Positions 56,920 to 64,000 of a stretch of 64,000 nt of DNA are shown piece after piece. The translations under genes and the position numbers were made by a program. The stretch is from Xenophilus azovorans DSM 13620. GTDB taxonomy: Bacteria; Pseudomonadota; Gammaproteobacteria; Burkholderiales; Burkholderiaceae_C. Under the pieces are notes generated by a model. It had not been told where the DNA came from. It did not search any database and saw nothing but the letters and a program-made list of their open reading frames with translations. Location: the NCBI RefSeq assembly GCF_000745855.1, contig NZ_KN050766.1, positions 153,557-217,556 of the forward strand. Direction: 5' to 3'. How positions within the stretch are numbered: the first letter of the stretch is position 1; each line of letters opens with the position of its first letter.

Positions 56920-57480
56920 TCAGTGATCGTCGATGGTGGACTCGGGGCGTTCCAGCACGCTGTAGCCGCGCCGCCAGTGGATGCGCGCGACCTGCAGCGA
57001 GCGCCAGGCCATGGCGGCGAAACCCGCCAGACACACGCCGTAGACGATGTTCATCGGCGCGTCGATGATCGTCATGCGCGTGTTGCTGCCGATCTTGAGC
57101 ATCATCTGCAGCGTCATCACCGCCGCGGCGACGAAGAAGGCGGTGCGCAGCACGTCCACCGCGCGCGACAGCCAGCGCCCCATGGCGGCCGGCATGTGGC
57201 GGTAGAAGAAGTCCACCTGAATCTGGTTGTTCTTGCGCACGCCGATGGCCGTGCCGATGAACACCACGCCGATCAGGAAGTAGCGCGCGACCTCCTCCGT
57301 CCAGGCGGCCGAGTCGTTGAACACGTAGCGCGTGACGAACTGGTAGAGCACCGTGGCGCCCAGCAGCCAGAACAGCGCCAGCGCCGCCCAGCCCTCGGCG
57401 ATGGTCCCCGAGAGGTCCACCGCCTCGTCCTCGGCATGGAAATGCCCTTCGTCGTCGATGATCTTCTGTGGTTCGCTCAT
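56920..57480 (-). CDS. TRAP transporter small permease (DctQ-like)
   Basis: This 186-residue protein has four membrane helices, with the family feature YVFNDSAAWTEEVARYFLIGVVFIGTAIGVRKNNQIQVDFF. It helps assemble and open the TRAP transporter together with the large permease. The start at MSEPQKIIDDEG was preferred to a longer frame that would run into the repeat upstream. Confidence 0.9.
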   Translation of the reverse strand: MSEPQKIIDDEGHFHAEDEAVDLSGTIAEGWAALALFWLLGATVLYQFVTRYVFNDSAAWTEEVARYFLIGVVFIGTAIGVRKNNQIQVDFFYRHMPAAMGRWLSRAVDVLRTAFFVAAAVMTLQMMLKIGSNTRMTIIDAPMNIVYGVCLAGFAAMAWRSLQVARIHWRRGYSVLERPESTIDDH

Positions 57481-57533
57481 CCTGTCTCCATCACGCTGCG
57501 CGCCTCGCGTGGGCGAGCGCAGCGAAGCCTGCT

Positions 57534-57590
57534 CGGGGACGCCCACGGAACTGGCTTTGCCAGGCCGTAGGGCGTGCCCCCTTGAGGGGG
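57534..57590 (-). repeat. Intergenic repeat type D, reverse orientation
   Basis: On the reverse strand this reads CCCCCTC-N2-GGGGGCA, CGG-N-CTGGCAAAGCCAGT and a CCCCG end, aligning with 49184-49240. It lies in the gap between the DctP and DctQ genes, with another short palindrome (GGCGGGCC/GGCCCGCC, 57596-57620) beside it. It may reduce or adjust expression of the permease relative to the receptor. Confidence 0.8.
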
Positions 57591-57634
57591 GATTGGCGGG
57601 CCACACGCAGTGAGGCCCGCCAAACGGGGGTGGG

Positions 57635-58630
57635 CTACTTGATCGCGATGATGCGGTCGTAGTCCTGCTGCCGGTAGCCGTGGTCGGTCGGCTTGGTGTT
57701 CTTCAGCACCGCCTCGCGGAAGGCGTTCTTGTCCACCGTGATCACGTTGTTGCCGCGCTTCTTGAACTCCTCGACCAGGCGCGCCTCCGACGCGATGATC
57801 TCGCGGCCGGTCTTCTCGGCGGCCTCCTGCATCACGTCGGTGAAGATCTTCTTCTCGTCGGCCGACAGGCGGCTCCACAGGTTGCCCGAGACGATCGTCA
57901 GCAGCGAATCGACGATGTGGCCCGTCAGCGAGATGTTCTTCTGCACCTCGTAGAACTTCTTGGCCTCGATGGTGGGCAGCGGGTTCTCCTGCGCGTCCAC
58001 CGTGCCGTTCTGCAGCGCCAGGTACACCTCGGCGAAGGCGATCGGCGTGGCGTTGGCGCCGAGCGCGCGCGGGAAGGCCAGGTAGGCCGGCGCGTCGGGC
58101 ACGCGGATCTTCAGGCCCTTCATGTCCTCCGGTTTGGCCACCGGCCGGTTGGCGCTGCTGGTGACGTGGCGCGCGCCGTAGTAGTTCAGCGCCGTGATGT
58201 GGTTGCCCGTCTTCTCGTCGTAGCCCTTGGCCAGTTCCTTGAACACGTCGCTGGTGGCGAACTTCAGCTGGTGCTCGGCGTCGCGGAAGATGAAGGGGAA
58301 GTAGGTGATGGCCAGCGGCGTGTAGCTGCGGCCTGCGAAGCTGGCGCCGGTGAGCACGATGTCCACCGTGCCCAGCGTCAGGCCCTGGTTGATGTCGGCC
58401 TCCTTGCCCAGCGTGGAGGCGGGGAACACCGTGATCTCGTACTTGCCGTTGGTGCGCTTCTTGATCTCCTCGCCGGCCCACACCGAATACTTGTGGAAGG
58501 GCTCGGAGGTCTCGTACACGTGCGCCCACTTGAGCTTGGTCTGCGCCTGCGCCGCGGCGGGGCCGGCGGCCGCGGCTGCGATCACGGCGCAGGCCGCGAG
58601 GGTCTGGATGGCGATTCGTCGGGATGGCAT
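57635..58630 (-). CDS. TRAP transporter substrate-binding protein (DctP-like)
   Basis: This 331-residue periplasmic receptor has a signal peptide (about 1-28, AAAQ-AQTK) and DctP motifs: TLKWAHVYE-like KLKWAHVYETSEPFHKYSVW, NGKYEITVFPASTLGKEADINQGLTLGTVDIV and the ligand-binding arginine region GLKIRVPDAPAYLAFPRALGANATPIAFAEVYLALQNGTVDAQENP. The arginine in KIRVP binds the substrate carboxylate in characterised family members. The ligand here is probably a sugar acid such as an aldonate or uronate, inferred from the neighbours. Confidence 0.92.
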   Translation of the reverse strand: MPSRRIAIQTLAACAVIAAAAAGPAAAQAQTKLKWAHVYETSEPFHKYSVWAGEEIKKRTNGKYEITVFPASTLGKEADINQGLTLGTVDIVLTGASFAGRSYTPLAITYFPFIFRDAEHQLKFATSDVFKELAKGYDEKTGNHITALNYYGARHVTSSANRPVAKPEDMKGLKIRVPDAPAYLAFPRALGANATPIAFAEVYLALQNGTVDAQENPLPTIEAKKFYEVQKNISLTGHIVDSLLTIVSGNLWSRLSADEKKIFTDVMQEAAEKTGREIIASEARLVEEFKKRGNNVITVDKNAFREAVLKNTKPTDHGYRQQDYDRIIAIK

Positions 58631-58667
58631 GCTCTTGTCTCCTTCTTGGGGTGGTGGGTGCTGGCGC

Positions 58668-59378
58668 TCAGGAAGCCTTGGCGCGGCGCCAGCTCGCGCT
58701 GAATCTCTGGTGGGACTTGTCCATGTGCTCGTGCATCGCGCTGCGGGCGGCCGCCGCGTCGCGCGCGGCGATGGCGTCGCGGATCGCCTGGTGCTCTGCG
58801 ATGGCCGAGCGCCAGGACTTCACCGTCTCGAAGTAGCCGCCCAGGCGCGTGAAGATCGGGCCGCGGCGCGAATCCCAGAAGCCCTGGACGGTCTCGCTGA
58901 GCACCGCGTTGCCGCAGGCGTCGACGATGGCGAGGTGGAAGGCCCGGTCGCCCTCCAGCGGCATGACGCAGCGGTCGGCCATGCCGCGCATGTCGGCGAT
59001 GGCCCGGTCCATCGCCTCGACGTGCGCGCGCTTGCGCTGCTGCGCGGCGATGGCGGCGGTCTCGCCCTCCACCACGCGGCGGGCGCGGATCAGCTCCAGC
59101 GGCCCCCACTCGTTGGCGGCCGCCGCCGGCTGGCTGGTGCGGCGCGTCCGCTCCAGCACGTACACGCCCGAGCCGGTGCGCACCTCGACCCAGCCTTCCA
59201 CCTCCAGCGCGATCAGCGCCTCGCGCACCGAGGGCCGGCTCACGCCGAGCTGGCGCGCCAGGTCGCGTTCGGCGGGCAGGCGCGTGCCGGCGGCGAACTC
59301 GCCACCGGCGATCAGCGCGCGCAACTGCTCCGCGATCTGGCGGTACAGGCGCTGGGGTTCGACGGACTGGATGGGCAC
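58668..59378 (-). CDS. GntR-family regulator, FCD (FadR) subgroup
   Basis: This 236-residue regulator has an N-terminal winged helix (LYRQIAEQLRALIAGGEFAAGTRLPAERDLARQLGVSRPSVREALIALEVEGWVEVRTGSGVYV, about 11-74) and a C-terminal FCD domain. Metal-binding residues lie in ALEGDRAFHLAIVDACGN-like EGDRAFHLAIVD and AEHQAIRDAIAARD. It should sense a sugar acid or intermediate and control the divergent operons; a FadR-like palindrome sits upstream of its start. Confidence 0.92.
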   Translation of the reverse strand: MPIQSVEPQRLYRQIAEQLRALIAGGEFAAGTRLPAERDLARQLGVSRPSVREALIALEVEGWVEVRTGSGVYVLERTRRTSQPAAAANEWGPLELIRARRVVEGETAAIAAQQRKRAHVEAMDRAIADMRGMADRCVMPLEGDRAFHLAIVDACGNAVLSETVQGFWDSRRGPIFTRLGGYFETVKSWRSAIAEHQAIRDAIAARDAAAARSAMHEHMDKSHQRFSASWRRAKAS

Positions 59379-59398
59379 GTGGGGAAAAGAGGGCAGGG

Positions 59399-59416
59399 TT
59401 GTCCTGAAGTGGACAA
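59399..59416. promoter_or_regulatory. Inverted repeat TTGTCC-N6-GGACAA
   Basis: A perfect 6-bp inverted repeat lies 21 bp upstream of the GntR start and overlaps the FadR-like site by 2 bp. It may be a second binding site for the same regulator or a separate factor. Confidence 0.4.
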
Positions 59417-59431
59417 GTGGTCAGGCCAATT
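59415..59431. promoter_or_regulatory. FadR/FCD-type operator
   Basis: AAGTGGTCAGGCCAATT matches the FadR consensus AACTGGTCNGACCAGTT at 13 of 16 defined positions, keeping the TGGTC-N-G-N-CCA core. It is between the divergent GntR and SDR genes, where it can control both. It is the best candidate for autoregulation and induction of the sugar-acid genes. Confidence 0.6.
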
Positions 59432-59512
59432 CCAGAATACGGCCTCTGAAACCGGTTGCGGAATCCGGCCTAACCCGAACGGCTGGCGCAGCCAAGCAAG
59501 GAGACGAAGAGG

Positions 59513-60247
59513 ATGAGGCTCAAGGGCAAGACGGCGCTGGTCACGGCCGCCGGGCAGGGCATCGGTCGCGCGAGCGCGCTGGCCATGGCGGCCGAAGGCG
59601 CGCAGGTCTGGGCGACGGACGTGAACGAGTCGCTGCTGCAGGCCTACGCCGGCGTGGCCAACGTGCGCGCCGCGCGGCTGGACGTGCTGGACAAGGCGGC
59701 CATCGACGCGCTGATCGGCGGGCTGCCGGCACTGGACGTGCTGTTCAACTGCGCCGGCGTGGTGCACAACGGCACCGCCCTGCAGGCCACCGACGACGAG
59801 CTGGACTTCGCCTTCCGGCTGAACGTGCGTGCGCAGATGTGGACGATCCAGGCGGCGCTGCCGGCCATGCTGAAGGCCGGGCGCGGCAGCATCATCAACA
59901 TGGCCAGCGTGTGCTCCAGCATCAAGGGGCTGCCCAACCGCTTCGTCTACGGCACCACCAAGGCCGCGGTGCTGGGCCTGACCAAGAGCGTGGCGGCCGA
60001 CTACGTGGCGCAGGGCATCCGCTGCAATGCGGTGTGTCCCGGCACGGTCGACACGCCCTCGCTGGGCGAGCGCATCGCCGCCAACGCTGACCCGGAGGCC
60101 GCGCGCCGCGCCTTCGTCGCCCGGCAGCCCATGGGCCGGCTGGCGCAGGCCGAGGAGATCGCGCCGGTGGTCGTCTTCCTTGCCAGCGACGAGTCGGTCT
60201 TCGCCACCGGCCAGGCCTTCAGCGTCGACGGCGGCATCACCATATGA
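59513..60247 (+). CDS. SDR-family dehydrogenase, 2-keto-3-deoxy-L-fuconate dehydrogenase-like
   Basis: This 244-residue short-chain dehydrogenase has TAAGQGIGRASALAMA (NAD binding, about 11-26), NCAG, catalytic Ser in INMASVCSS and YGTTK (about 148-152). The stretch SIKGLPNRFVYGTTKAAVLGLTKSVAADYV and CNAVCPGTVDTPSL closely resembles 2-keto-3-deoxy-L-fuconate dehydrogenase, which oxidises C4 of the keto-deoxy acid. The downstream FAH-family hydrolase fits the next step. It overlaps the second SDR gene (ATGA). The sugar could be L-fucose, D-arabinose or a related acid. Confidence 0.85.
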   Translation: MRLKGKTALVTAAGQGIGRASALAMAAEGAQVWATDVNESLLQAYAGVANVRAARLDVLDKAAIDALIGGLPALDVLFNCAGVVHNGTALQATDDELDFAFRLNVRAQMWTIQAALPAMLKAGRGSIINMASVCSSIKGLPNRFVYGTTKAAVLGLTKSVAADYVAQGIRCNAVCPGTVDTPSLGERIAANADPEAARRAFVARQPMGRLAQAEEIAPVVVFLASDESVFATGQAFSVDGGITI

Positions 60248-60990
60248 ACCAGCTCGATTTCCGCGGCCGCCACGCGGTGGTGACCGGCGGCGCCTCGGGG
60301 CTGGGCTACGGCATCGCGCAGCGGCTGATCGCCTCGGGCGGCAGCGTCACGCTGTGGGACCGTGACGAGGCCGCCGCCGCGCAGGCCGCACGCGAACTCG
60401 GCCCGCAGGCCGCCGCCCTCGGCGTGGACGTGACGCGGCAGGCCGCCGTCGCCGGGGCCGTGCAGGCCACGCTGGCGCGCGCCGGCCGCATCGACGCGCT
60501 GGTCAACAGCGCCGGCATCACCGGCCCCAACGCCACCGTGTGGGACTACCCGGCGGACGCCTGGCGCGAGGTGATGGAGGTCAACGTCACCGGGCTGTTC
60601 CTGTGCTGCCGCGAGGTGGTGCCGCACATGCGCGAGCGCGGCGACGGGCGCATCGTCAACATCGCCTCGGTGGCGGGCAAGGAAGGCAATCCCAACGCCA
60701 GCGCCTACAGTGCGAGCAAGGCGGCGGTGATCGCGCTGACCAAGTCGCTCGGCAAGGAACTGGCTGCCACCGGCATCCGCGTCAACTGCGTGGCGCCGGC
60801 CGCGGTGAAGACCGCCATCTTCGACCAGATGACGCCCGGACACATCGGCTTCATGCTGTCGAAGATTCCCATGGGCCGCTTTGGTACCGTCGAGGAAGTC
60901 GCCGCGCTGGTGGGTTGGCTGTGCACCGACGAGTGTTCGTTCTCCACCGGCGCCGTGTTCGACCTCTCCGGCGGCCGCTCCACCTACTGA
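60244..60990 (+). CDS. SDR-family oxidoreductase
   Basis: This 248-residue short-chain dehydrogenase has TGGASGLGYGIAQRLI (about 14-29), NSAGITGPN, catalytic Ser in NIASVAGKEGNPNASAYSASK and the Tyr-Ser-Ala-Ser-Lys motif. It resembles gluconate 5-dehydrogenase or L-fucose/L-rhamnose dehydrogenase-type enzymes more than the first SDR. It probably performs the first oxidation of the sugar or sugar acid in this operon. It is translationally coupled to the first SDR. Confidence 0.85.
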   Translation: MNQLDFRGRHAVVTGGASGLGYGIAQRLIASGGSVTLWDRDEAAAAQAARELGPQAAALGVDVTRQAAVAGAVQATLARAGRIDALVNSAGITGPNATVWDYPADAWREVMEVNVTGLFLCCREVVPHMRERGDGRIVNIASVAGKEGNPNASAYSASKAAVIALTKSLGKELAATGIRVNCVAPAAVKTAIFDQMTPGHIGFMLSKIPMGRFGTVEEVAALVGWLCTDECSFSTGAVFDLSGGRSTY

Positions 60991-61022
60991 TTCGATTCGC
61001 AACAAGAAAGGAAAGACCTCTC

Positions 61023-61871
61023 ATGAAGCTCGTGCGCTACGGCAAGCCCGGCAAGGAAAAGCCCGGCCTCATCGACAGCCAGGGCCTGCTGCGCGACCTG
61101 AGCGCGGTGGTGCCCGACATCGGCCCCGCGCAGCTCGGCGACGCCGCGCTGGCGAAGATCGCCAGGATCAAGGAGGCGAAGCTGCCGCTGGTCAAGGGCA
61201 AGCCGCGCTACGGCTGCCCGGTGGCCGGCACGCGCAAGTTCATCGCCATCGGCCTGAACTACGCGGACCATGCCGCCGAGTCGGGCATGCCGATCCCGGC
61301 CGAGCCGGTGGTCTTCACCAAGGCGGTGAGCTGCCTGCAGGGGCCCAACGATCCGGTGATGCTGCCCAAGGGCTCGGTCAAGGGCGACTGGGAGGTGGAG
61401 CTGGGCGTGGTCATCGGCACGCGCGCGCGCTGCGTGACGCAGAAGGACGCGCTCAGGCACGTCGCCGGCTACTGCGTGGTCAACGACGTGAGCGAGCGCG
61501 AATGGCAGCTCGAGCACGGCCTGACCTGGGACAAGGGCAAGGGCTTCGACACCTTCGGCCCGGTCGGCCCCTGGCTGGTCACGCGCGACGAGGTGCCCAA
61601 CCCGCAGAAGCTCGCGATGTGGCTCGACGTCAACGGCCAGCGCATGCAGACCGGCAACACGAAGACCATGATCTTCAACGTCGCCCGCCTGGTGAGCTAC
61701 GTGAGTCAGCTCAACACGCTGGAGCCGGGCGACATCATCACCACCGGCACGCCGCCCGGCGTGGGCATGGGCATGAAGCCGCCCGTGTTCCTGAAGAAGG
61801 GCGACGTGATGGCGCTGGGCATCGAGGGGCTGGGCGAGCAGCGGCAGGAGGTGGTGGCCTTCAAGCTGTGA
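61023..61871 (+). CDS. Fumarylacetoacetate hydrolase-family protein (diketo-3-deoxy sugar acid hydrolase-like)
   Basis: This 282-residue enzyme has the FAH fold: the N-terminal small domain MKLVRYGKPGKEKPGLID, then FIAIGLNYADHAAESGMPIPAEPVVFTK and the metal ligands Glu/Glu/Asp in WEVELGVVIG and VVNDVSEREWQ. TGTPPGVGMGMKPPVFLKKGD is the conserved C-terminal loop. Family members in non-phosphorylative L-fucose or rhamnose pathways split 2,4-diketo-3-deoxy acids into pyruvate plus a hydroxyacid. The position after the SDR genes fits that role. AAAGGAAAG precedes the start. Confidence 0.88.
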   Translation: MKLVRYGKPGKEKPGLIDSQGLLRDLSAVVPDIGPAQLGDAALAKIARIKEAKLPLVKGKPRYGCPVAGTRKFIAIGLNYADHAAESGMPIPAEPVVFTKAVSCLQGPNDPVMLPKGSVKGDWEVELGVVIGTRARCVTQKDALRHVAGYCVVNDVSEREWQLEHGLTWDKGKGFDTFGPVGPWLVTRDEVPNPQKLAMWLDVNGQRMQTGNTKTMIFNVARLVSYVSQLNTLEPGDIITTGTPPGVGMGMKPPVFLKKGDVMALGIEGLGEQRQEVVAFKL

Positions 61872-62860
61872 GCGCAGGCCCTGCGGCCGACGTGCGCGCC
61901 GCGCTGGAGGCGCGCCAGGTGCGGATCTACTTCGCCGCCGTGGTGGCGGCGGCCGTCCTGGGCTGGCTGTGGCCCTCGGCCGCCGCCCTGTCGGCCGCGA
62001 TCGAACCCCTGCTGGCGCTCATGCTGTTCGCGACCTTCCTGCAGGTGCCGCTGACCGAGTTGCGGCAGGCGCTGACCGGCATCCGGTTCGTGCTCGTCCT
62101 GCTGCTCGGCAACTTCCTGGTGGTGCCGGTCTTCGTGGCGGTGCTGTTCCCCTGGCTGCCGCCCGATCCGCTGGTGCGCGTGGGCGTGCTGCTGGTCCTC
62201 CTGACCCCGTGCATCGACTACGTGGTCACCTTCGCGCACCTGGGGCGGGCGGATGCCCGGTCGCTGCTCGCCGCGACACCCGTGCTGCTGGCCTGCCAGA
62301 TGCTGGCGCTGCCCCTCTACCTCGGCTGCTTCCTGGGCGGGCAGGCGGCGGGCCTGGTCCGCGCGGGTCCGTTCCTGCATGCCTTCGCGTGGCTGATCGT
62401 CGTGCCGCTGGCGCTGGCGGGCCTGTGCCAGGCCTGGGCCGGGCGGCATGCCGCGGGCAGGCGTGCGGCCGGGCGTCTGGGGCTGCTTCCCGTGCCCGCC
62501 ACCGCCGCCGTCCTGTTCGTCGTGGTCGCCTCCGTCGTGCCGCAACTGGGGCAGGCGGCCCAGGCCGTGTGGACCGTGGCGCCGATCTACGTGGCCTTCG
62601 GCATCGTCGCGCCGCTCCTGGGGTGGGCGCTCGGCCGGGCGGCGCGTCTTCCCGCCGAACAGTCCCGCGCGGCCGCCTTCAGCATGGCGACGCGCAACTC
62701 GCTGGTCGTGCTGCCGCTGGGCCTGGCGGTGCCGGGTGCGATGCCGGTCGTTCCGGCGGTCATCGTGATGCAGACGCTCGTGGAACTCGCCTGCGAGCTG
62801 GTCTACATCAGGCTGCTGCCGCGCCTGGGCGCGGCGGCCCGTTCGCGAGGGGCCGGGTAG
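61868..62860 (+). CDS. Bile acid:Na+ symporter/ACR3-like membrane transporter (SBF family)
   Basis: This 330-residue protein has nine or ten hydrophobic helices. The conserved VLLVLLTPCIDYVVTFAHLGRADARSLLAATPVLL resembles the ACR3/arsenic-resistance and SBF families, with the PCIDYV motif, and RAAAFSMATRNSLVVLPLGLAVP near the C-terminal half. No arsenic genes (arsR, arsC) are near. Since its GTG overlaps the hydrolase stop (GTGA), it probably exports or imports a product of the sugar-acid pathway, but this is inference. Confidence 0.82.
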   Translation: MSAGPAADVRAALEARQVRIYFAAVVAAAVLGWLWPSAAALSAAIEPLLALMLFATFLQVPLTELRQALTGIRFVLVLLLGNFLVVPVFVAVLFPWLPPDPLVRVGVLLVLLTPCIDYVVTFAHLGRADARSLLAATPVLLACQMLALPLYLGCFLGGQAAGLVRAGPFLHAFAWLIVVPLALAGLCQAWAGRHAAGRRAAGRLGLLPVPATAAVLFVVVASVVPQLGQAAQAVWTVAPIYVAFGIVAPLLGWALGRAARLPAEQSRAAAFSMATRNSLVVLPLGLAVPGAMPVVPAVIVMQTLVELACELVYIRLLPRLGAAARSRGAG

Positions 62861-62941
62861 CATCATCCATCGTCACCCAAGTCTTGCCGCCGCGGTCGTG
62901 TCGATCTGCGAGGCACCGGGTGCTTGAGCCAGGAGGAGTCC

Positions 62942-63367
62942 ATGGAGCGATGGGTTTGGTATGCCGTCCTGTCGATGGTCTTTGCCGGCTTCACGTCCGT
63001 GATCGCGAAGCTGGGCCTGACGGGCATTTCGGGTGACCTGGGGCTGGCGGTCCGGACGTGCTTCGTGTTCGTGTTCGTTCTGCTCTTCGCGGCGGTCGTG
63101 GTGCCGGGCAGGGAACTCGGCATGCTCACCGCGACGAACCTGCTGTGGCTGGGCCTCTCGGGCGTGACGACGGCGCTCTCGTGGGTCTTCTACTACAAGG
63201 CCATCAAGGCCGGCGAGGTCTCCACGGTCGCACTGATCGACAAAGGCAGTGTCGTCGTTGCGCTGCTGCTGGCGTGGCTGGTGCTGGGCGAGACGCTCAA
63301 CGCTGCCAAGGCCCTGGGCGGCGCGCTGATTCTGGCCGGCCTGGTGGTGATCGCGAGCGGCCGGTAG
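62942..63367 (+). CDS. EamA-family small membrane protein (half-size DMT transporter)
   Basis: This 141-residue product has five hydrophobic helices, one EamA repeat, with the end typical of the family: LSWVFYYKAIKAGEVSTVALIDKGSVVVALLLAWLVLGETLNAAKALGGALILAGLVVIAS. Full DMT transporters have two such repeats, so half-size ones presumably dimerise. A strong AGGAGG site lies 5 bp before the ATG and decides the start against a TTG at 62924. The substrate is unknown. Confidence 0.85.
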   Translation: MERWVWYAVLSMVFAGFTSVIAKLGLTGISGDLGLAVRTCFVFVFVLLFAAVVVPGRELGMLTATNLLWLGLSGVTTALSWVFYYKAIKAGEVSTVALIDKGSVVVALLLAWLVLGETLNAAKALGGALILAGLVVIASGR

Positions 63368-63690
63368 GCCGCCGGCTTCGCGCCTTGTGGGGAGGTGACC
63401 GTTTTGGCGGCGGGGACTGCTGAGCGGCAAGATGGAAAAACCTAGTCGCGGCGCGGGGTTGCGAACGATCGGCCTGTTGAACCCCTCGGCGCTGGGTTTG
63501 GCAGCAAATGAGCGGATTGGAGGGCTAGAACGGTCATTCTGGGCCGGAAACGAGCTGGCCTGGGGCCTCGATGCCCCGGAACGCGATCAGGGGCTCCCAG
63601 GCCCTGTGTTCATTGGGGAATCCACCTTCGCCGACCCGGCCGCTGCGCCAGGATCTTCCGGCGGGTGGCTGGGCGGCGAGGTCGGACGTT
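63368..63690. other. Gap between EamA gene and IS21 element, no recognisable gene
   Basis: This 323-bp gap contains a 93-codon open frame at 63432-63713, but it runs across the IS end, has no good ribosome-binding site and no recognised domain. Composition is less GC-rich than the operons before. It may be a decayed gene or remnant beside the insertion. Confidence 0.45.
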
Positions 63691-63696
63691 TGTTGA

Positions 63697-63752
63697 TTTC
63701 CATCCAGAACTGACCCACTTGGCCCGGTAATTTCCATCCAAATCTGACCCAC
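63697..63752. repeat. Terminal direct repeats of the IS21 element
   Basis: Two 22-bp copies (63697-63718 and 63731-63752) differ at two positions. They are probably the transposase-binding sites at the left end of the element. Confidence 0.8.
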
Positions 63753-63805
63753 GTAAGAACCCTAACCTGCTGCTTTTGGTGGCAGGAGCAATAGGAGTGA
63801 TTGAC

Positions 63806-64000
63806 GTGGCGACACTGAGTGTCATCAGACGTTGGGCCTTGCGCGAGCAACTGTCCATCCGCGAGATAGCCCGGCGCACGGGCCTGTCTCGCAATACCAT
63901 CAAGAAGTATCTGCGCGCGGAGGCGGCCGAGCCGCGCTATGCCAAGCGTGTGAGTCCGAGCAAGCTTGACCCCTATGCCGAGAAGCTCTCGGCCTGGCTC
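63806..64000 (+). CDS. istA: IS21-family transposase IstA, N-terminal part
   Basis: The first 65 codons of the transposase are present, starting GTG with AGGAG 8 bp upstream. The start ATLSVIRRWALREQLSIREIARRTGLSRNTIKKYLRAE contains the helix-turn-helix that binds the element ends. It is typical of IstA. The catalytic DDE domain and the IstB helper should lie beyond the window. A GTG at 63797 is an alternative start. Confidence 0.85.
   Translation, partial: MATLSVIRRWALREQLSIREIARRTGLSRNTIKKYLRAEAAEPRYAKRVSPSKLDPYAEKLSAWL

Larger units (their letters stand above)
63691..64000 (+). mobile_element. IS21-family insertion sequence, left end (continues past the window)
   Basis: The left end begins with TG near 63691 and carries two 22-bp direct repeats, TTTCCATCCAGAACTGACCC (63697-63716) and TTTCCATCCAAATCTGACCC (63731-63750), each followed by AC and starting 34 bp apart. 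Multiple terminal repeats and a following istA gene are typical of IS21-family elements. The exact terminal base is an estimate. Confidence 0.8.

Noticed and set aside
63432..63713. 93-codon open frame before the IS21 element
   Set aside because: It extends into the IS end, has no ribosome-binding site and no recognised similarity.

Overview
The window looks like a chromosomal segment of a Comamonadaceae bacterium (Burkholderiales, Betaproteobacteria; Variovorax, Acidovorax and Xenophilus are plausible relatives). This rests on very high GC, family-typical gene content (Bug/TctC tripartite-transporter receptors, CaiB-type CoA-transferases, a polyhydroxyalkanoate granule protein, argB close to slmA, a tandem UvrA), and short GC-rich palindromic repeats of a kind I recall from this family. 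No rRNA, tRNA, CRISPR array or prophage is visible. The genus is not established.

Layout. 1-471: 5' part of a nirB-like nitrite reductase gene. 794-2198: three ATGA-coupled small genes (YbaK-like, DUF1289, HCCA-isomerase-like). 2245-4972: a lower-GC lipoprotein gene, an MHS-type MFS carrier, a perfect 42-bp palindrome and a small membrane protein. 4988-6091: an ABC amino-acid-type receptor. 6321-12149: a 1942-residue tandem UvrA with four ABC ATPase domains. 12266-14400: a lower-GC islet with a winged-helix protein, a membrane protein and an exported hydrolase. 14475-20230 (minus strand): a HAD phosphatase, then a tightly coupled block of CaiB transferase, PHA-granule protein with a histone-H1-like tail, membrane aminopeptidase and molybdopterin oxidoreductase; a second ABC receptor is divergent from it.

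21760-34258 is a leucine/isovalerate (liu) catabolic region: AraC regulator, isovaleryl-CoA dehydrogenase, acyl-CoA ligase, both methylcrotonyl-CoA carboxylase subunits and methylglutaconyl-CoA hydratase. It is interspersed with a CPA1 antiporter, a VapBC toxin-antitoxin pair, a DinB protein and a DUF4126 protein. HMG-CoA lyase is not in the window. 35341-48168 holds two organic-acid islands built from Bug receptors, class III CoA-transferases, an AtuA-like protein, a hydroxyacid dehydrogenase, a cupin and an acyl-CoA dehydrogenase, controlled by LysR and IclR regulators. 48246-52671 is housekeeping: argB, galE, slmA and a catalase. 52819-62860 is a sugar-acid catabolic island: Ldh2-type dehydrogenase, altronate-dehydratase-like protein, TRAP transporter, FCD/GntR regulator with a FadR-like operator, two SDRs, an FAH-family hydrolase and an SBF transporter. 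The right edge enters an IS21-family element.

The most unusual signal is a set of palindromic repeats inside protein genes. One 72-73 bp element is read in frame in three unrelated enzymes (tandem UvrA, methylcrotonyl-CoA carboxylase alpha subunit, Ldh2 dehydrogenase). A second type interrupts UvrA again. A third, also found in two intergenic gaps, has one arm inside methylcrotonyl-CoA carboxylase beta. This resembles the protein-inserted palindromic elements of Rickettsia and deserves a systematic search.
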